Of a stretch of 64,000 nt of DNA, positions 43,734 through 52,934 are shown in pieces. The notes under the pieces were generated by a model. The model worked only from the letters and a program-made list of their open reading frames with translations, was not told where the DNA came from and did no database searches. Positions within the stretch are counted from its first letter, which is position 1; each line of letters begins with the position of its first letter. The stretch covers positions 65,482 through 129,481 of the forward strand of contig NZ_JBGQOG010000013.1 of assembly GCF_052113705.1 (NCBI RefSeq), read 5' to 3'. The stretch is from JBGQOG01 sp052113705. GTDB lineage: Bacteria > Pseudomonadota > Alphaproteobacteria > Rhodobacterales > Rhodobacteraceae. A program made the translations under genes and the position numbers.

Positions 43734-45638
43734 ATGAGCGACACCGCAGAACCCACAAAGGCTGACCGGCCGGACCCCGAGGTCCCGCAGCCGGAGGCCG
43801 CCGCCGCCACGCCCGCCGCAGAGCCGCGCCGCCATGCCGTGCGCGGCTTCCGTCGCAATGATGGGGGCGGGCCGCAGCCTTCCGCTGACGAAACCGGTGC
43901 ACGGCAGCGTCCCTGGATTACCCGGATGGCTGTCGGCGCGATTCTGATGATCGCGGTCGGGGTGATCTGGGCCACCAATTCCTGGCTGAGCGACCGGTTC
44001 ACCGAGACCACGCGGGTGCGGGCCGAGCTGCGGCTGGCGCTCTATTCCGGCAATATCCTGTCCGAGCTGCAACGCACGGCGGTGGTGCCGCTCTTGCTTG
44101 CGCGCGATCCGGCGCTGCTCAGCTCGCTGAATTCAAACGATTATTCCATCACCTCGCAGCGGTTGATCTCGGCCAAGAAAGAGATTGCGGCGGCCTCGAT
44201 CCGGCTTTTGGATGCTTCCGGGCGGACGGTGGCCGCGACGGACCGGCAGCTGCTCGGGGCCTCCTATCCGCAGGCGCCGTTTTACGTCGATGCCCTGCGC
44301 TCACGCGAGACGGTCTTTTCGGTGTCGGAGCGCCCGACGGGGGGGACGGAGTTCATCTATTCCCGCGCGATGACCGTGGATGGCCGTCTGGCCGGGGTGA
44401 TCGTGGTCGAGGCGGAGCTGTCGAAGTTTGAGCGCAGCTGGGCGGGCATTTCCGATGCGGTGGCAGTGGTCGACAGTTCTGGTCAGATCATCTTGGCGAC
44501 CGAGCCGAAATGGCGCGGCCTGACGATGGAGCAGGCGCTGACCGCGCGCTCGGCGCCCTCGGCGATCCTGCGCGCCTTTCAGGTGACGGCCGATTGGGCG
44601 AATGAGCCGCCAGACGCCTATCTGAAAGGGGCCGCGGTGATGCGGACCGAGACGCGGCTGCCGTTCCGCGGCTGGCGGATGATCGCCTTCACCACCTATG
44701 ATTCGATCCGCGAGCGGGTGAATGCGGTGTTGGCGCTGGAGATCATGGGCTTTGCCATCCTGCTGGCGGTGGCCTTTTACCTGCTGTCGCGGCGCGCACG
44801 GGTGCAATCGGCCGCCTACTTGCGCGAATCGGTGGAACTCCGGGCGCTGAACGCGCGTTTGAGCCGCGAGATCGCGGAACGCGAGCGGGTGCAAAAGGAT
44901 CTGGCCGTGGCCGAACAGACGCTGGCGCAATCATCGAAACTGGCGGCATTGGGCGAAATGTCGGCGGCGGTCAGCCATGAGCTGAACCAGCCTCTGGCCG
45001 CGATGAAGACCTATCTCGCCGGGGCGCGGCTTTTGCTGCAACGCTCGCGCGGGGATGAGGCTTTGGCGTCTTTTCAACGCATTGACGATCTGATCGAGCG
45101 GATGGGCGCGATCACCCGGCAGCTGAAATCCTATGCCCGCAAGGGCGGCGAGGCGTTCGAGCCGGTGGATCTGCGCGCGGCCATCTCAAGTGCCTTGTCG
45201 ATGATGGAGCCGCAGTTGCGCGCCCGCACGGTCAAGATCACCCGCACCCTGCCGCGCGGCCGGGTCTGGGTGATGGCCGACCGCATCCGTCTCGAACAGG
45301 TGATCATCAACCTGTTGCGCAACGCGCTCGATGCGACCAAGACCACGGGCGAGCCGCAGATCGACATTCTGCTGACCGCCGGGGAGAGCGCGGTGATGCG
45401 GGTGCGCGACAACGGGCCGGGTCTGACCGATCTGGAAAAATTGTTTGAGCCGTTCTGGACCACGAAAAAGCCCGGTGAGGGCACGGGGCTGGGGCTCGCG
45501 ATCTCTTCGGGGATCGTCAAGGATTTCGGCGGGCGCCTGACGGCGCATAATGCCGAGGATGGCGGCGCTGTCTTCGAAGTGCAGCTGCCGCTTTTGGCCG
45601 AAAAAACAAAGGGCGAAACGCCCAGAGCAGCGGAGTAA
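43734..45638 (+). CDS. dctB: Sensor histidine kinase, DctB-like
   Basis: 634 residues. A long Ala/Pro-rich cytoplasmic N-terminus (1-60) is followed by a membrane span (about 62-83), a periplasmic double-Cache-like sensor region (about 85-325) and a second span (about 328-350, IMGFAILLAVAFYLLSRRA). After a coiled linker comes HisKA with phospho-acceptor His in SAAVSHELNQPLAAMKTYLA near residue 415, and HATPase_c with the N-box NLLRNALDATK, DNGPGL and GEGTGLGLAI. Order and motifs match DctB, which senses external C4-dicarboxylates and phosphorylates DctD. No dctA or dctPQM transporter genes are nearby, so ligand assignment is by similarity only. It is six bases upstream of the regulator gene. 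Confidence 0.86.
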   Translation: MSDTAEPTKADRPDPEVPQPEAAAATPAAEPRRHAVRGFRRNDGGGPQPSADETGARQRPWITRMAVGAILMIAVGVIWATNSWLSDRFTETTRVRAELRLALYSGNILSELQRTAVVPLLLARDPALLSSLNSNDYSITSQRLISAKKEIAAASIRLLDASGRTVAATDRQLLGASYPQAPFYVDALRSRETVFSVSERPTGGTEFIYSRAMTVDGRLAGVIVVEAELSKFERSWAGISDAVAVVDSSGQIILATEPKWRGLTMEQALTARSAPSAILRAFQVTADWANEPPDAYLKGAAVMRTETRLPFRGWRMIAFTTYDSIRERVNAVLALEIMGFAILLAVAFYLLSRRARVQSAAYLRESVELRALNARLSREIAERERVQKDLAVAEQTLAQSSKLAALGEMSAAVSHELNQPLAAMKTYLAGARLLLQRSRGDEALASFQRIDDLIERMGAITRQLKSYARKGGEAFEPVDLRAAISSALSMMEPQLRARTVKITRTLPRGRVWVMADRIRLEQVIINLLRNALDATKTTGEPQIDILLTAGESAVMRVRDNGPGLTDLEKLFEPFWTTKKPGEGTGLGLAISSGIVKDFGGRLTAHNAEDGGAVFEVQLPLLAEKTKGETPRAAE

Positions 45639-45644
45639 CTGCAC

Positions 45645-46976
45645 ATGGCACGGATGATGAAGGTCGCGATCGTCGATGACGAAGAGGATATGCGCCAATC
45701 GATCAGCCAATGGCTGGCCCTCTCGGGGTTTGACACCGAAACCTATGCCTGCGCCGAAGATGCGCTGAAGGTGATCGGCGTGGATTGGCCGGGGGTGGTC
45801 ATTTCGGACATCCGGATGCCGGGGATGGATGGCATGGCCTTTCTCAAACGGCTGATGGGCATCGACAGCGGCCTGCCGGTGATCATGATCACCGGGCATG
45901 GCGATGTGCCGATGGCGGTGGAGGCAATGCGCCTTGGCGCGATGGATTTCATGGAAAAGCCGTTCAATCCCGACCGGATGACGGAACTGGCCAAACGCGC
46001 CACCCAATCGCGCCGCATGACGCTGGACAACCGCGCTTTGCGCCGGGATCTGGCCGAGGGCGCGCAGGTGATGGGCAAGTTGATCGGCACCTCGCCCGCG
46101 ATGGAGCGGCTGCGTGAGGACATTCTCGATCTGGGGCAGGCGGATGGCCATGTGCTGATCGACGGTGAAACCGGCACCGGCAAGACGCTGGTGGCCCACG
46201 CGCTCCATGCGGTGGGGCCGCGCGCGGGCAAGAAATTCGTGGTGGTCTCCTGTGCCGCCTATTCCGAGGATGTGCTGGCGACCAAGCTCTTTGGCCCGGT
46301 GGATGAGGGCACCGGTCTGCCCTTGGTGGAAGAGGCGCGCGGTGGCACGCTTTGCCTTGAGGATGTCGAGGCGCTGAGCCAGGGGCTGCAGGCGCGGCTT
46401 TTGACCTTTATCAACGATCAGGGCACCCCGGCGGAAACCCGCGTCATCGCCATCTGCAACACGCATGGCGAGGGACGTACGGTCGAGGACGCGCTGCGGC
46501 CCGATCTCTATTACCGTCTGGCGGCGTTGAAAATTCTGCTGCCGCCGCTGCGCACGCGGGGCGAGGATATTCTGACGCTCTTCACCCGGATGTCCGAGCA
46601 ATTCTCGGATGAATATGGCTGCGAAGCGCCGGAGGTGACTGCGCAAGAGGCGGCGCAGCTGTTGCAGGCGCCCTGGCCGGGCAATGTGCGCCAACTTATC
46701 AACGTGGCCGAGCGGGCAGTGCTGCAAAACCGGCGCGGCACCGGCTCGATCGCCAGCCTGCTCATGGCCGAGAATGAAGAAGCGGGTCCGGCGATCAGCA
46801 CCGAGGGTAAGCCCTTGAAAGAATACGTTGAAAGCTTTGAGAAAATGCTGATCGACAACACGATGCGGCGCCACAAAGGCTCGATCACCGCGGTGATGGA
46901 TGAGCTTTGTCTGCCGCGCCGGACGCTGAACGAGAAGATGGCCAAATACGGTCTGAGCCGCAGCGAATACATCTGA
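45645..46976 (+). CDS. dctD: NtrC-family response regulator, DctD-like, lacking the GAFTGA motif
   Basis: 443 residues. The receiver domain (1-120) has the acidic pocket VDDEED and phospho-Asp at about residue 55 (VVISDIRMPGMDG). The AAA+ domain has Walker A GETGTGKT near residue 173, but the loop that should carry GAFTGA reads LFGPVDEGTGLPLVEEA (residues 214-231), and the Walker B region is GGTLCLEDVEAL where GGTLFLDEI is usual. The C-terminal Fis-like helix-turn-helix is present (GSITAVMDELCLPRRTLNEK). Without GAFTGA it should not remodel sigma-54 polymerase, so it probably acts on sigma-70-type promoters or as a repressor, as Rhodobacter capsulatus NtrC does. A terminator follows 100 bases downstream. 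Confidence 0.85.
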   Translation: MARMMKVAIVDDEEDMRQSISQWLALSGFDTETYACAEDALKVIGVDWPGVVISDIRMPGMDGMAFLKRLMGIDSGLPVIMITGHGDVPMAVEAMRLGAMDFMEKPFNPDRMTELAKRATQSRRMTLDNRALRRDLAEGAQVMGKLIGTSPAMERLREDILDLGQADGHVLIDGETGTGKTLVAHALHAVGPRAGKKFVVVSCAAYSEDVLATKLFGPVDEGTGLPLVEEARGGTLCLEDVEALSQGLQARLLTFINDQGTPAETRVIAICNTHGEGRTVEDALRPDLYYRLAALKILLPPLRTRGEDILTLFTRMSEQFSDEYGCEAPEVTAQEAAQLLQAPWPGNVRQLINVAERAVLQNRRGTGSIASLLMAENEEAGPAISTEGKPLKEYVESFEKMLIDNTMRRHKGSITAVMDELCLPRRTLNEKMAKYGLSRSEYI

Positions 46977-47560
46977 CCGCGCGCGCCCTCTGACACGGCA
47001 GGGCGGCAGGTCACCCGGCGATGGCGGCGGGCGGGGAAACCTGGCCGCAACGCGCCGCGGCGGTCACAACTGCGGCAAAGGGGGGCTTTGGCCCTCCTTT
47101 TTCGTCTGCGGCGTCCTAAATGCGCAAGCAGGCTTTAATGAAAAACCGATTGTGTTTGTGGCGGCTTCGCCGTTAAAGTCAACTTGTGCCGCTCTGACCC
47201 GGGGAACCTTTCGTGGTTTTTGGTCATCGGCCCTTCAGTTTCGCTGATCCATCGGCAGATGCGCGCCTTTGCGCGCCGTTCGCCGCCAGGATCTACCGAT
47301 TGGTCGCAAGACCGCAATTTTGCCCGCAACGCCCTGACAAAGCAGCGGGTTTTCAAATGGGTGATCTGGCCGATGCCAGACGCCAAAGGATAGAACCGCG
47401 ATGAAACGCGCAGCATATGGGCAGGTGATGACGGGCGGGCCAATGGCCGCCGCCACGCTGCCTGCGGGCGCGCCCCTCCTCGCCTCAACAGATCAACATG
47501 CCCCATTGCGGCGCCCGCCTCCGGGTCCGCGACGCGATGCTGCGTGCGAGAATTGGATAC
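46977..47560. other. Long leader/intergenic region upstream of rne
   Basis: 584 bases between the dctD-like gene and rne. The first 130 bases hold the dctD terminator. The rest contains no convincing gene; it is less GC-rich than its surroundings and probably includes the rne promoter and a long 5' untranslated region of the kind through which RNase E controls its own mRNA. Confidence 0.5.
47077..47103 (+). terminator. Rho-independent terminator after the dctD-like gene
   Basis: Ten-base stem AAAGGGGGGC (47077-47086) / GCCCTCCTTT (47091-47100) with one G-U pair and loop TTTG, followed by further T residues. Confidence 0.75.
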
Positions 47561-50443
47561 ATGGCAAAGAAAATGCTCATCGACGCCACACATGCGGAAG
47601 AAACCCGCGTCGTGGTGGTGGACGGAAACAAGGTTGAAGAGTTCGACTTTGAGACCATTAACAAACGGCAGCTGGCCGGGAACATCTATCTGGCAAAAGT
47701 AACGCGGGTGGAGCCTTCGCTCCAGGCCGCTTTTGTCGATTACGGCGGCAACCGCCACGGGTTCCTGGCCTTCGCCGAGATTCACCCCGATTATTATCAG
47801 ATCCCGACGGCGGACCGTCAGGCGCTGATCGAAGAAGAACGCGCCTATGCGGAAGCGGAAGCGGCGGAAGAGAACACCCGTTCGCGCCGCCGCAGCCCGA
47901 AACCGCAGGCCCGCGCCGAACGCGCGGCCCCGGCCGATGCGGTCACCCGCAGCGAAGACATTCCCGGCATGGGCGTTGTGGACACCGAGGGCGAAGCGGA
48001 AGCACCGCAGGCGTCCGTTGATGTGTCGGCCGATCATGACCACGACCACGCGCATGAGGGTCACGATCACGATCATGACCACGCGGGCGATGTCGCGGAC
48101 ACCCGGGATCACACCGGCGGCGATGATGAGATTGAATCCATCGCCGACGAAGATGTGTCGGAAGAGATCAACGTGGCGCGCAAGCCGCGTCCGCGCCGCT
48201 ACAAGATCCAGGAAGTGATCAAGGTGCGCCAGATCATGCTGGTGCAGGTGGTGAAGGAAGAGCGCGGCAACAAGGGCGCGGCGCTGACCACCTATCTGTC
48301 GCTGGCCGGCCGGTATTGCGTGTTGATGCCGAACACCGCGCGCGGGGGCGGGATCAGCCGCAAGATCACCAATGTCGCCGACCGCAAGAAACTCAAGGAA
48401 ATCGCCGGTGAGATGGAAGTGCCGCAGGGCGCGGGCCTGATCATCCGCACCGCGGGCAGCCAGCGCACCCGCACCGAGATCCGCCGCGACTATGAATATC
48501 TGATGCGTTTGTGGGAGCAGATCCGCGATCTGACCCTGCGCTCCATCGCGCCCGCGCCGATCTATGAAGAAGGCGATCTGATCAAACGCTCGATCCGTGA
48601 TCTTTACTCGAAAGAGATCGACGAGGTTCTGGTCGAAGGCGAACGTGGCTACCGCGCCGCGAAAGACTTCATGCGGATGATCATGCCGACGCATGCGAAA
48701 GCCGTAGTGCATTACCGCGAGCAGCTGCCGCTGTTTGCCCGCTTCCAGGTGGAGAGCTATCTCGCCTCGATGTTCAACCCGGTCGTGCAGCTGAAATCCG
48801 GCGGCTATATCGTGATTGGCGTCACCGAAGCGCTGGTGGCGATCGACGTGAACTCCGGCCGCGCCACGAAAGAGGGCTCGATCGAGGATACGGCGACCAA
48901 GACCAACCTTGAGGCCGCCGAAGAAGTCGCCCGTCAATTGCGCCTGCGTGACCTTGCCGGTCTGATCGTGATCGACTTCATCGACATGGAAGAGCGCAAG
49001 AACAACACCGCCGTTGAAAAGCGCCTGAAAGACAAGCTGAAGACCGACCGCGCGCGCATTCAGGTGGGCCGCATCTCGGGCTTTGGTCTGATGGAGATGA
49101 GCCGTCAGCGTCTGCGCCCGGGCATGATCGAAAGCACGACGCAGCCCTGTTCGCATTGCCACGGCACCGGGCTGATCCGCTCGGACGACAGCATGGCGCT
49201 GCAGATCCTGCGGCAGATCGAGGAAGAGGGCACCCGCAAACGCTCGCGCGAGGTTCTGGTGAAGGCGCCGGTGGCGGTGGCCAACTACCTGATGAACGCC
49301 AAACGCGAGCATATCGCCGGGATCGAAGCCCGCTACGGCATGTCGGTGCGGCTTGAGGCCGATCCGCTGCTGGTCAGCCCGGATTTCTCGATGGAGAAAT
49401 TCAAGACCGCAACGCGGAATGTGCCGGAGGTTTCGGCCTCGGTGGTGTCGGTGGATGCGCGTCTGATGGCCGAGATCGACGACGAGGTGGATCCGGATAT
49501 CGAGGACGAAATCGAAGAGGTCGAAGAAGCGGAAGTTGTGGAAGACACCACGGCTGCGGCGGCCCCGGCGGCGGCGACCATCGGCGAAGAAGGTCCGAAG
49601 AAGAAAAAGCGCCGGCGTCGGCGGAAGAAGAAGTCGAACGGTGAGAATGGCGCCGCCGATCTGGATCAGGACGGCGACGACAGCGATGCCGATGGCGACG
49701 AGGATGACAGCGACGCCGAGGGCGATGAGGGCGTAAGCCAGCCGCTGGCGGCTGTGGCTGAAACGGCCGTGGCCGAGGCGGTTGTGGTGGCGGATGTTGC
49801 CGCCCCTGCAGCCCCGGAAACCGCGGTTGCCGCGCAGGCCGTTGTGACGGAAGCGGTTGCCGACAGCAGCGCCCCGGAAGCGGTGGCTGAGGTGGCGGCG
49901 GAACCCGCCGCGCCGGTGAAGGCAACCCGTAGTCGCTCGACCCGCTCCAAGGCGGCGAAAGCGGCCGCCGAGGCGGCACCGGTGGCCGAAGCGGCACCGG
50001 CTGCAGAGGCCGAAGCGGCGGCACCTGCGCCGAAAAAGACCACGCGGACGCGGGTGAAGAAGACCCCGGAAGTGGGTGAGGCGGCCCCGGCCAAATCCTC
50101 GTCGACCCGCAAGACGGCCAGCTCCACGCGTGCGCCCTCGACCCGGTCGCGGGCGAAGAAGGTGGTTGCGGCTGAGGCCGAAGCGCCCGTGACGGAAGCG
50201 GCTGTGACGGAAGCGCCCGTGACCAAACCGGCTGTGGTGACCCCGGTCGCCGAAGCTCCGGCCAGCGCGGCTGTGCAGGAAGCCCCTGCCGCTGTTGCTC
50301 CGGCCAGCGCCGCGCCGAAGGCCGATGCCGAGACGCTGGTGGCCGAAGCGCCGCGCGCTGCACCGGCGGCCGCGCCCGCCAGCGCCGAGGCGGATGACGG
50401 CTCGAAGCCGAAGAAACGCGGGTGGTGGTCGACCGGTCGCTGA
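47561..50443 (+). CDS. rne: Ribonuclease E/G family endoribonuclease
   Basis: 960 residues. Starts MAKKMLIDATHAEETRVVVV, with the S1 RNA-binding domain from about residue 38 (GNIYLAKVTRVEPSLQAAFV). The S1 domain is split by an insertion of about 115 residues (95-210), which contains a His/Asp cluster (residues 158-174). Catalytic residues lie in LVAIDVNSGRATKEG and GLIVIDFIDMEERKNN (Mg2+ Asp pair), and the Zn-link is QPCSHCHGTGLIRSDDS. From about residue 640 the tail is acidic then Ala/Val/Pro-rich with basic patches (KKKKRRRRRKKKS), the degradosome scaffold. Main mRNA decay and rRNA/tRNA processing nuclease. ATG at 47561 is chosen because related RNase E proteins begin here. Confidence 0.95.
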   Translation: MAKKMLIDATHAEETRVVVVDGNKVEEFDFETINKRQLAGNIYLAKVTRVEPSLQAAFVDYGGNRHGFLAFAEIHPDYYQIPTADRQALIEEERAYAEAEAAEENTRSRRRSPKPQARAERAAPADAVTRSEDIPGMGVVDTEGEAEAPQASVDVSADHDHDHAHEGHDHDHDHAGDVADTRDHTGGDDEIESIADEDVSEEINVARKPRPRRYKIQEVIKVRQIMLVQVVKEERGNKGAALTTYLSLAGRYCVLMPNTARGGGISRKITNVADRKKLKEIAGEMEVPQGAGLIIRTAGSQRTRTEIRRDYEYLMRLWEQIRDLTLRSIAPAPIYEEGDLIKRSIRDLYSKEIDEVLVEGERGYRAAKDFMRMIMPTHAKAVVHYREQLPLFARFQVESYLASMFNPVVQLKSGGYIVIGVTEALVAIDVNSGRATKEGSIEDTATKTNLEAAEEVARQLRLRDLAGLIVIDFIDMEERKNNTAVEKRLKDKLKTDRARIQVGRISGFGLMEMSRQRLRPGMIESTTQPCSHCHGTGLIRSDDSMALQILRQIEEEGTRKRSREVLVKAPVAVANYLMNAKREHIAGIEARYGMSVRLEADPLLVSPDFSMEKFKTATRNVPEVSASVVSVDARLMAEIDDEVDPDIEDEIEEVEEAEVVEDTTAAAAPAAATIGEEGPKKKKRRRRRKKKSNGENGAADLDQDGDDSDADGDEDDSDAEGDEGVSQPLAAVAETAVAEAVVVADVAAPAAPETAVAAQAVVTEAVADSSAPEAVAEVAAEPAAPVKATRSRSTRSKAAKAAAEAAPVAEAAPAAEAEAAAPAPKKTTRTRVKKTPEVGEAAPAKSSSTRKTASSTRAPSTRSRAKKVVAAEAEAPVTEAAVTEAPVTKPAVVTPVAEAPASAAVQEAPAAVAPASAAPKADAETLVAEAPRAAPAAAPASAEADDGSKPKKRGWWSTGR

Positions 50444-50468
50444 GACCGCGCTCCACATGATTGCATTG

Positions 50469-50494
50469 CGCCGGGCCCCAGGGTCCGGCGTTTT
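50469..50494 (+). terminator. Rho-independent terminator of rne
   Basis: Nine-base stem CGCCGGGCC (50469-50477) / GGTCCGGCG (50482-50490) with one G-U pair, tetraloop CCAG, then TTTT. It starts 25 bases after the rne stop codon. Confidence 0.8.
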
Positions 50495-50706
50495 GCTTTG
50501 GGCGGACTGCTGACGGTGCCGCTGGCCGGGGGCCTTGAGGCCCCGTGCCGCGCGGTGCAACGGATGGGGCAGGGGGCCTCAGGGCAGCATTGCGCAGTCG
50601 CTGCCCCACGCGGACATCGGCCGCTGCGGGCGGCCCCCGGGACAGCGCGCCGCAGTCCATTCTCAGTCGTCGGGGGTGGGCACCGGGCGTGGCGCAACCG
50701 ATGCGC

Positions 50707-50949
50707 TCAGGCCGCCGGACGGTTCCCGCGGCGGATCAGATAGGTCTTGATGCCGTCCTGATCCTCGGCGCTGAGGAGGTGATGCCCGGCCTCGGCGCAA
50801 AAATGCGGCACGTCGAGCCAGCTGGCGCCATCCGTCGCGCGCAGCCGCACGACCGCGCCCGGCGCGAGCGCGGCCAGCACTTTGCGCGCCCGCAGGACGG
50901 GCAGCGGGCACAAGAGGCCAAGGGCGTCGATGTCGGCGGCGATCTGCAT
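50707..50949 (-). CDS. Sulfurtransferase TusA family protein
   Basis: 80 residues, a complete TusA domain. The active Cys is in DALGLLCPLPVLRARKVLA (CPxP motif), followed by PGAVVRLRATDGASWLDVPH and FCAEAGHHLL. TusA-like proteins pass persulfide sulfur for thiouridine or molybdenum-cofactor synthesis, or take part in sulfur oxidation. The conserved order after rne is not diagnostic. Divergent from ccdA with 154 bases between. Confidence 0.92.
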   Translation of the reverse strand: MQIAADIDALGLLCPLPVLRARKVLAALAPGAVVRLRATDGASWLDVPHFCAEAGHHLLSAEDQDGIKTYLIRRGNRPAA

Positions 50950-51103
50950 CCGGTTTGGCTAGCGCGCCTCGGGGGCTTTGTCCATCCGGGCGGAATGCGG
51001 AAAGGGGGCGCGCGGCTCAGCGCGGCGATTTGTCCACGCGGATGTGACCCGGGCGCGTGCCGCGATGGGTGACGGCGCGTCCAAGATCGGCTAAGCGGAG
51101 AGC

Positions 51104-51856
51104 ATGTTCGGAATTGACCTCATCGACGCCGCCTTTCTGCCCGCCGCCGCGATTGCCGCGCTGGCGGGGCTCTTGTCCTTTCTCTCGCCCTGCGTGCTGC
51201 CGATTGTGCCGCCCTATCTGGCCTATATGGGCGGGGTCTCGGTGAGCGAGATGGACCGAGACGGCAATGCGCGGGCCAAGGCGTTGCTTGCGGCGGCGTT
51301 TTTCGTGTTGGGCCTTTCGACCGTCTTTCTCCTTCTAGGGGTGGCGTTCTCGGCCGTCGGCCGGGCACTGTTGCACTATCAGTACTTGTTCAGCCCCCTG
51401 GCGGGGGTAGCCATTATGATCATGGGCGCGCATTTTGTCGGGGTTTTTCGCATCACGTTCCTGATGCGCGAAGCGCGGGTGGAAACTGGCGACCGTGGTG
51501 GGGCCCTGCTGGGTGCTTATGTCCTCGGCCTTGCCTTTGCTTTTGGTTGGACCCCGTGCCTCGGGCCGATTCTGGCGGCGATTCTGGGCCTTGCGGCATC
51601 GGGTGGTGATCTCGCGCGGGGCGCTGGTTTGCTGGTGTTTTATGCGCTCGGGCTGGGTATACCCTTTTTGCTGGTGGCCGGATTTTTCCCCCAGCTGAAG
51701 GGTCTTGTGCAAATGATGAAGCGGCACGGCGAGCGGATAGAGCGGATCTCCGGCCTGCTCCTTTGGACGGTCGGTCTTTTGATGGTCACGGGACAGTTCT
51801 CTGTGATGAGTTATTGGCTGCTGGAAACCTTCCCGGGCCTTGCGAGCCTCGGCTGA
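51104..51856 (+). CDS. ccdA: Cytochrome c biogenesis protein CcdA
   Basis: 250 residues with six membrane spans. The two redox Cys are in LLSFLSPCVLPIVPPYLAYM (span 1) and AFAFGWTPCLGPILAAILGL (span 4), the diagnostic pair of CcdA. It carries reducing equivalents from cytoplasmic thioredoxin to periplasmic thioredoxin-like proteins needed for haem attachment to cytochrome c. Rhodobacter ccdA is required for all c-type cytochromes. The thioesterase gene follows 33 bases after its stop and may share the transcript. Confidence 0.96.
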   Translation: MFGIDLIDAAFLPAAAIAALAGLLSFLSPCVLPIVPPYLAYMGGVSVSEMDRDGNARAKALLAAAFFVLGLSTVFLLLGVAFSAVGRALLHYQYLFSPLAGVAIMIMGAHFVGVFRITFLMREARVETGDRGGALLGAYVLGLAFAFGWTPCLGPILAAILGLAASGGDLARGAGLLVFYALGLGIPFLLVAGFFPQLKGLVQMMKRHGERIERISGLLLWTVGLLMVTGQFSVMSYWLLETFPGLASLG

Positions 51857-51889
51857 TCCGGCCATCCTGCCCGAAACCGGGGAGGGGTC

Positions 51890-52327
51890 ATGCAAATCCA
51901 GATGGATGTGGCGGCGCTGAACGCCTTTGTCGTGGCGGAGTTTCCGCAGGTGGCCGATGATTTCCGCGTGGAAGAGGTCACGCCGGAGGGGCTGGTGATG
52001 CGCCTTCTGGTGGCCGAGCGGCATCTGCGCCCCGGCGGCACCGTCTCGGGCCCGGCGATCTTTGGACTGGCCGATGTGGCGATCTATCTGGCGATCCTGT
52101 CGCGGATCGGGCCGGTGGCGCTGGCGGTGACCACCAGTGCCAATCTCGACTTTCTGCGCAAGCCCGCGGCGGGGGTGGATCTGCGAGCCGAGGTGCGGAT
52201 CCTGAAACTCGGCCGGGTTCTGGCGGTGGCCGAGGTGCTGATTTATTCCGACGGGCAGGGGGCGCCGGTGGCCCGCGCGGCGATGACCTATTCGATTCCG
52301 CCCGAAAGCCGGGGCAAAAACGCCTGA
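51890..52327 (+). CDS. PaaI-type hotdog thioesterase
   Basis: 145 residues with a single hotdog fold. RHLRPGGTVSGPAIFGLADV is the active-site helix region of the PaaI/YbgC-like acyl-CoA thioesterases (the HxGGxxxxP.xxxLxD pattern), followed by SANLDFLRKPAAGVDLRAEV. Members hydrolyse acyl- or aryl-CoA esters; the substrate is not known. GGAGGGG lies seven bases before the start codon. Probably cotranscribed with ccdA. Confidence 0.9.
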   Translation: MQIQMDVAALNAFVVAEFPQVADDFRVEEVTPEGLVMRLLVAERHLRPGGTVSGPAIFGLADVAIYLAILSRIGPVALAVTTSANLDFLRKPAAGVDLRAEVRILKLGRVLAVAEVLIYSDGQGAPVARAAMTYSIPPESRGKNA

Positions 52328-52352
52328 AATTTGGGGTATCTATATACCTATT

Positions 52353-52380
52353 TTGTAAGGCATTGTTATTGCTGTATTTA
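52353..52380 (+). promoter_or_regulatory. Possible promoter of rplM-rpsI
   Basis: TTGTAA (52353-52358), 16 bases, then TATTTA (52375-52380) in an AT-rich stretch (52328-52385) that stands out in this GC-rich window. A direct repeat of GCGGATG follows in the leader. The assignment is tentative because consensus fit is only moderate. Confidence 0.35.
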
Positions 52381-52468
52381 TCGCGGATGAAGCCCCTTGA
52401 TTTCAGCGCGGATGTAGCGCAAAAGCCCGCATCCGAATTGCTCAGGCTGACAAAAGGGCTGAAAGCTG

Positions 52469-52933
52469 ATGAAAACCTATACCGCAAAACCGGCGGAGAT
52501 CGAAAAGAAATGGATCCTGATCGACGCTGAAGGCGTTGTTCTGGGCCGTCTCGCCTCGCTCGTCGCCATGCGCCTTCGTGGGAAACACAAGGCAACCTTC
52601 ACGCCGCACATGGATATGGGCGACAACGTGATCATCATCAACGCCGACAAGGTGCAGATGACGGGCGCGAAGCGTGAAGACAAACGTTACTACTGGCACA
52701 CCGGCCACCCGGGCGGGATCAAGTTCCGCACCGCACGCCAGGTGCTGGAAGGTGCGCACCCGGAGCGCGTCGTGATCAAGGCGATCGAACGCATGATCTC
52801 GCGCAACCGTCTGGGCCGCGTTCAAATGTCGAACCTGCGTGTTTACGCCGGCGCCGAGCATCCCCACGTGGCGCAAGCCCCGGAAGTGCTGGACGTCAAA
52901 GTGCTGAACCCGAAGAACACCCGGAGCGCATAA
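52469..52933 (+). CDS. rplM: 50S ribosomal protein L13
   Basis: 154 residues. Begins MKTYTAKPAEIEKKWILIDA with GRLASLVAMRLRGKHKATFT, then KLYRKLQ-like region replaced by KRYYWHTGHPGGIKFRTARQ and AIERMISRNRLGRVQMSNLR, all conserved L13 segments. It is one of the first proteins in 50S assembly. The stop is two bases before rpsI, the universal rplM-rpsI pair. Confidence 0.98.
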   Translation: MKTYTAKPAEIEKKWILIDAEGVVLGRLASLVAMRLRGKHKATFTPHMDMGDNVIIINADKVQMTGAKREDKRYYWHTGHPGGIKFRTARQVLEGAHPERVVIKAIERMISRNRLGRVQMSNLRVYAGAEHPHVAQAPEVLDVKVLNPKNTRSA

Positions 52934-52934
52934 G

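Noticed and set aside
47135..50560. 1141-residue open frame antisense to rne
   Set aside because: The frame mirrors rne codons (His/Arg/Gly-rich), has no ribosome site or family similarity, and rne itself is unambiguous.
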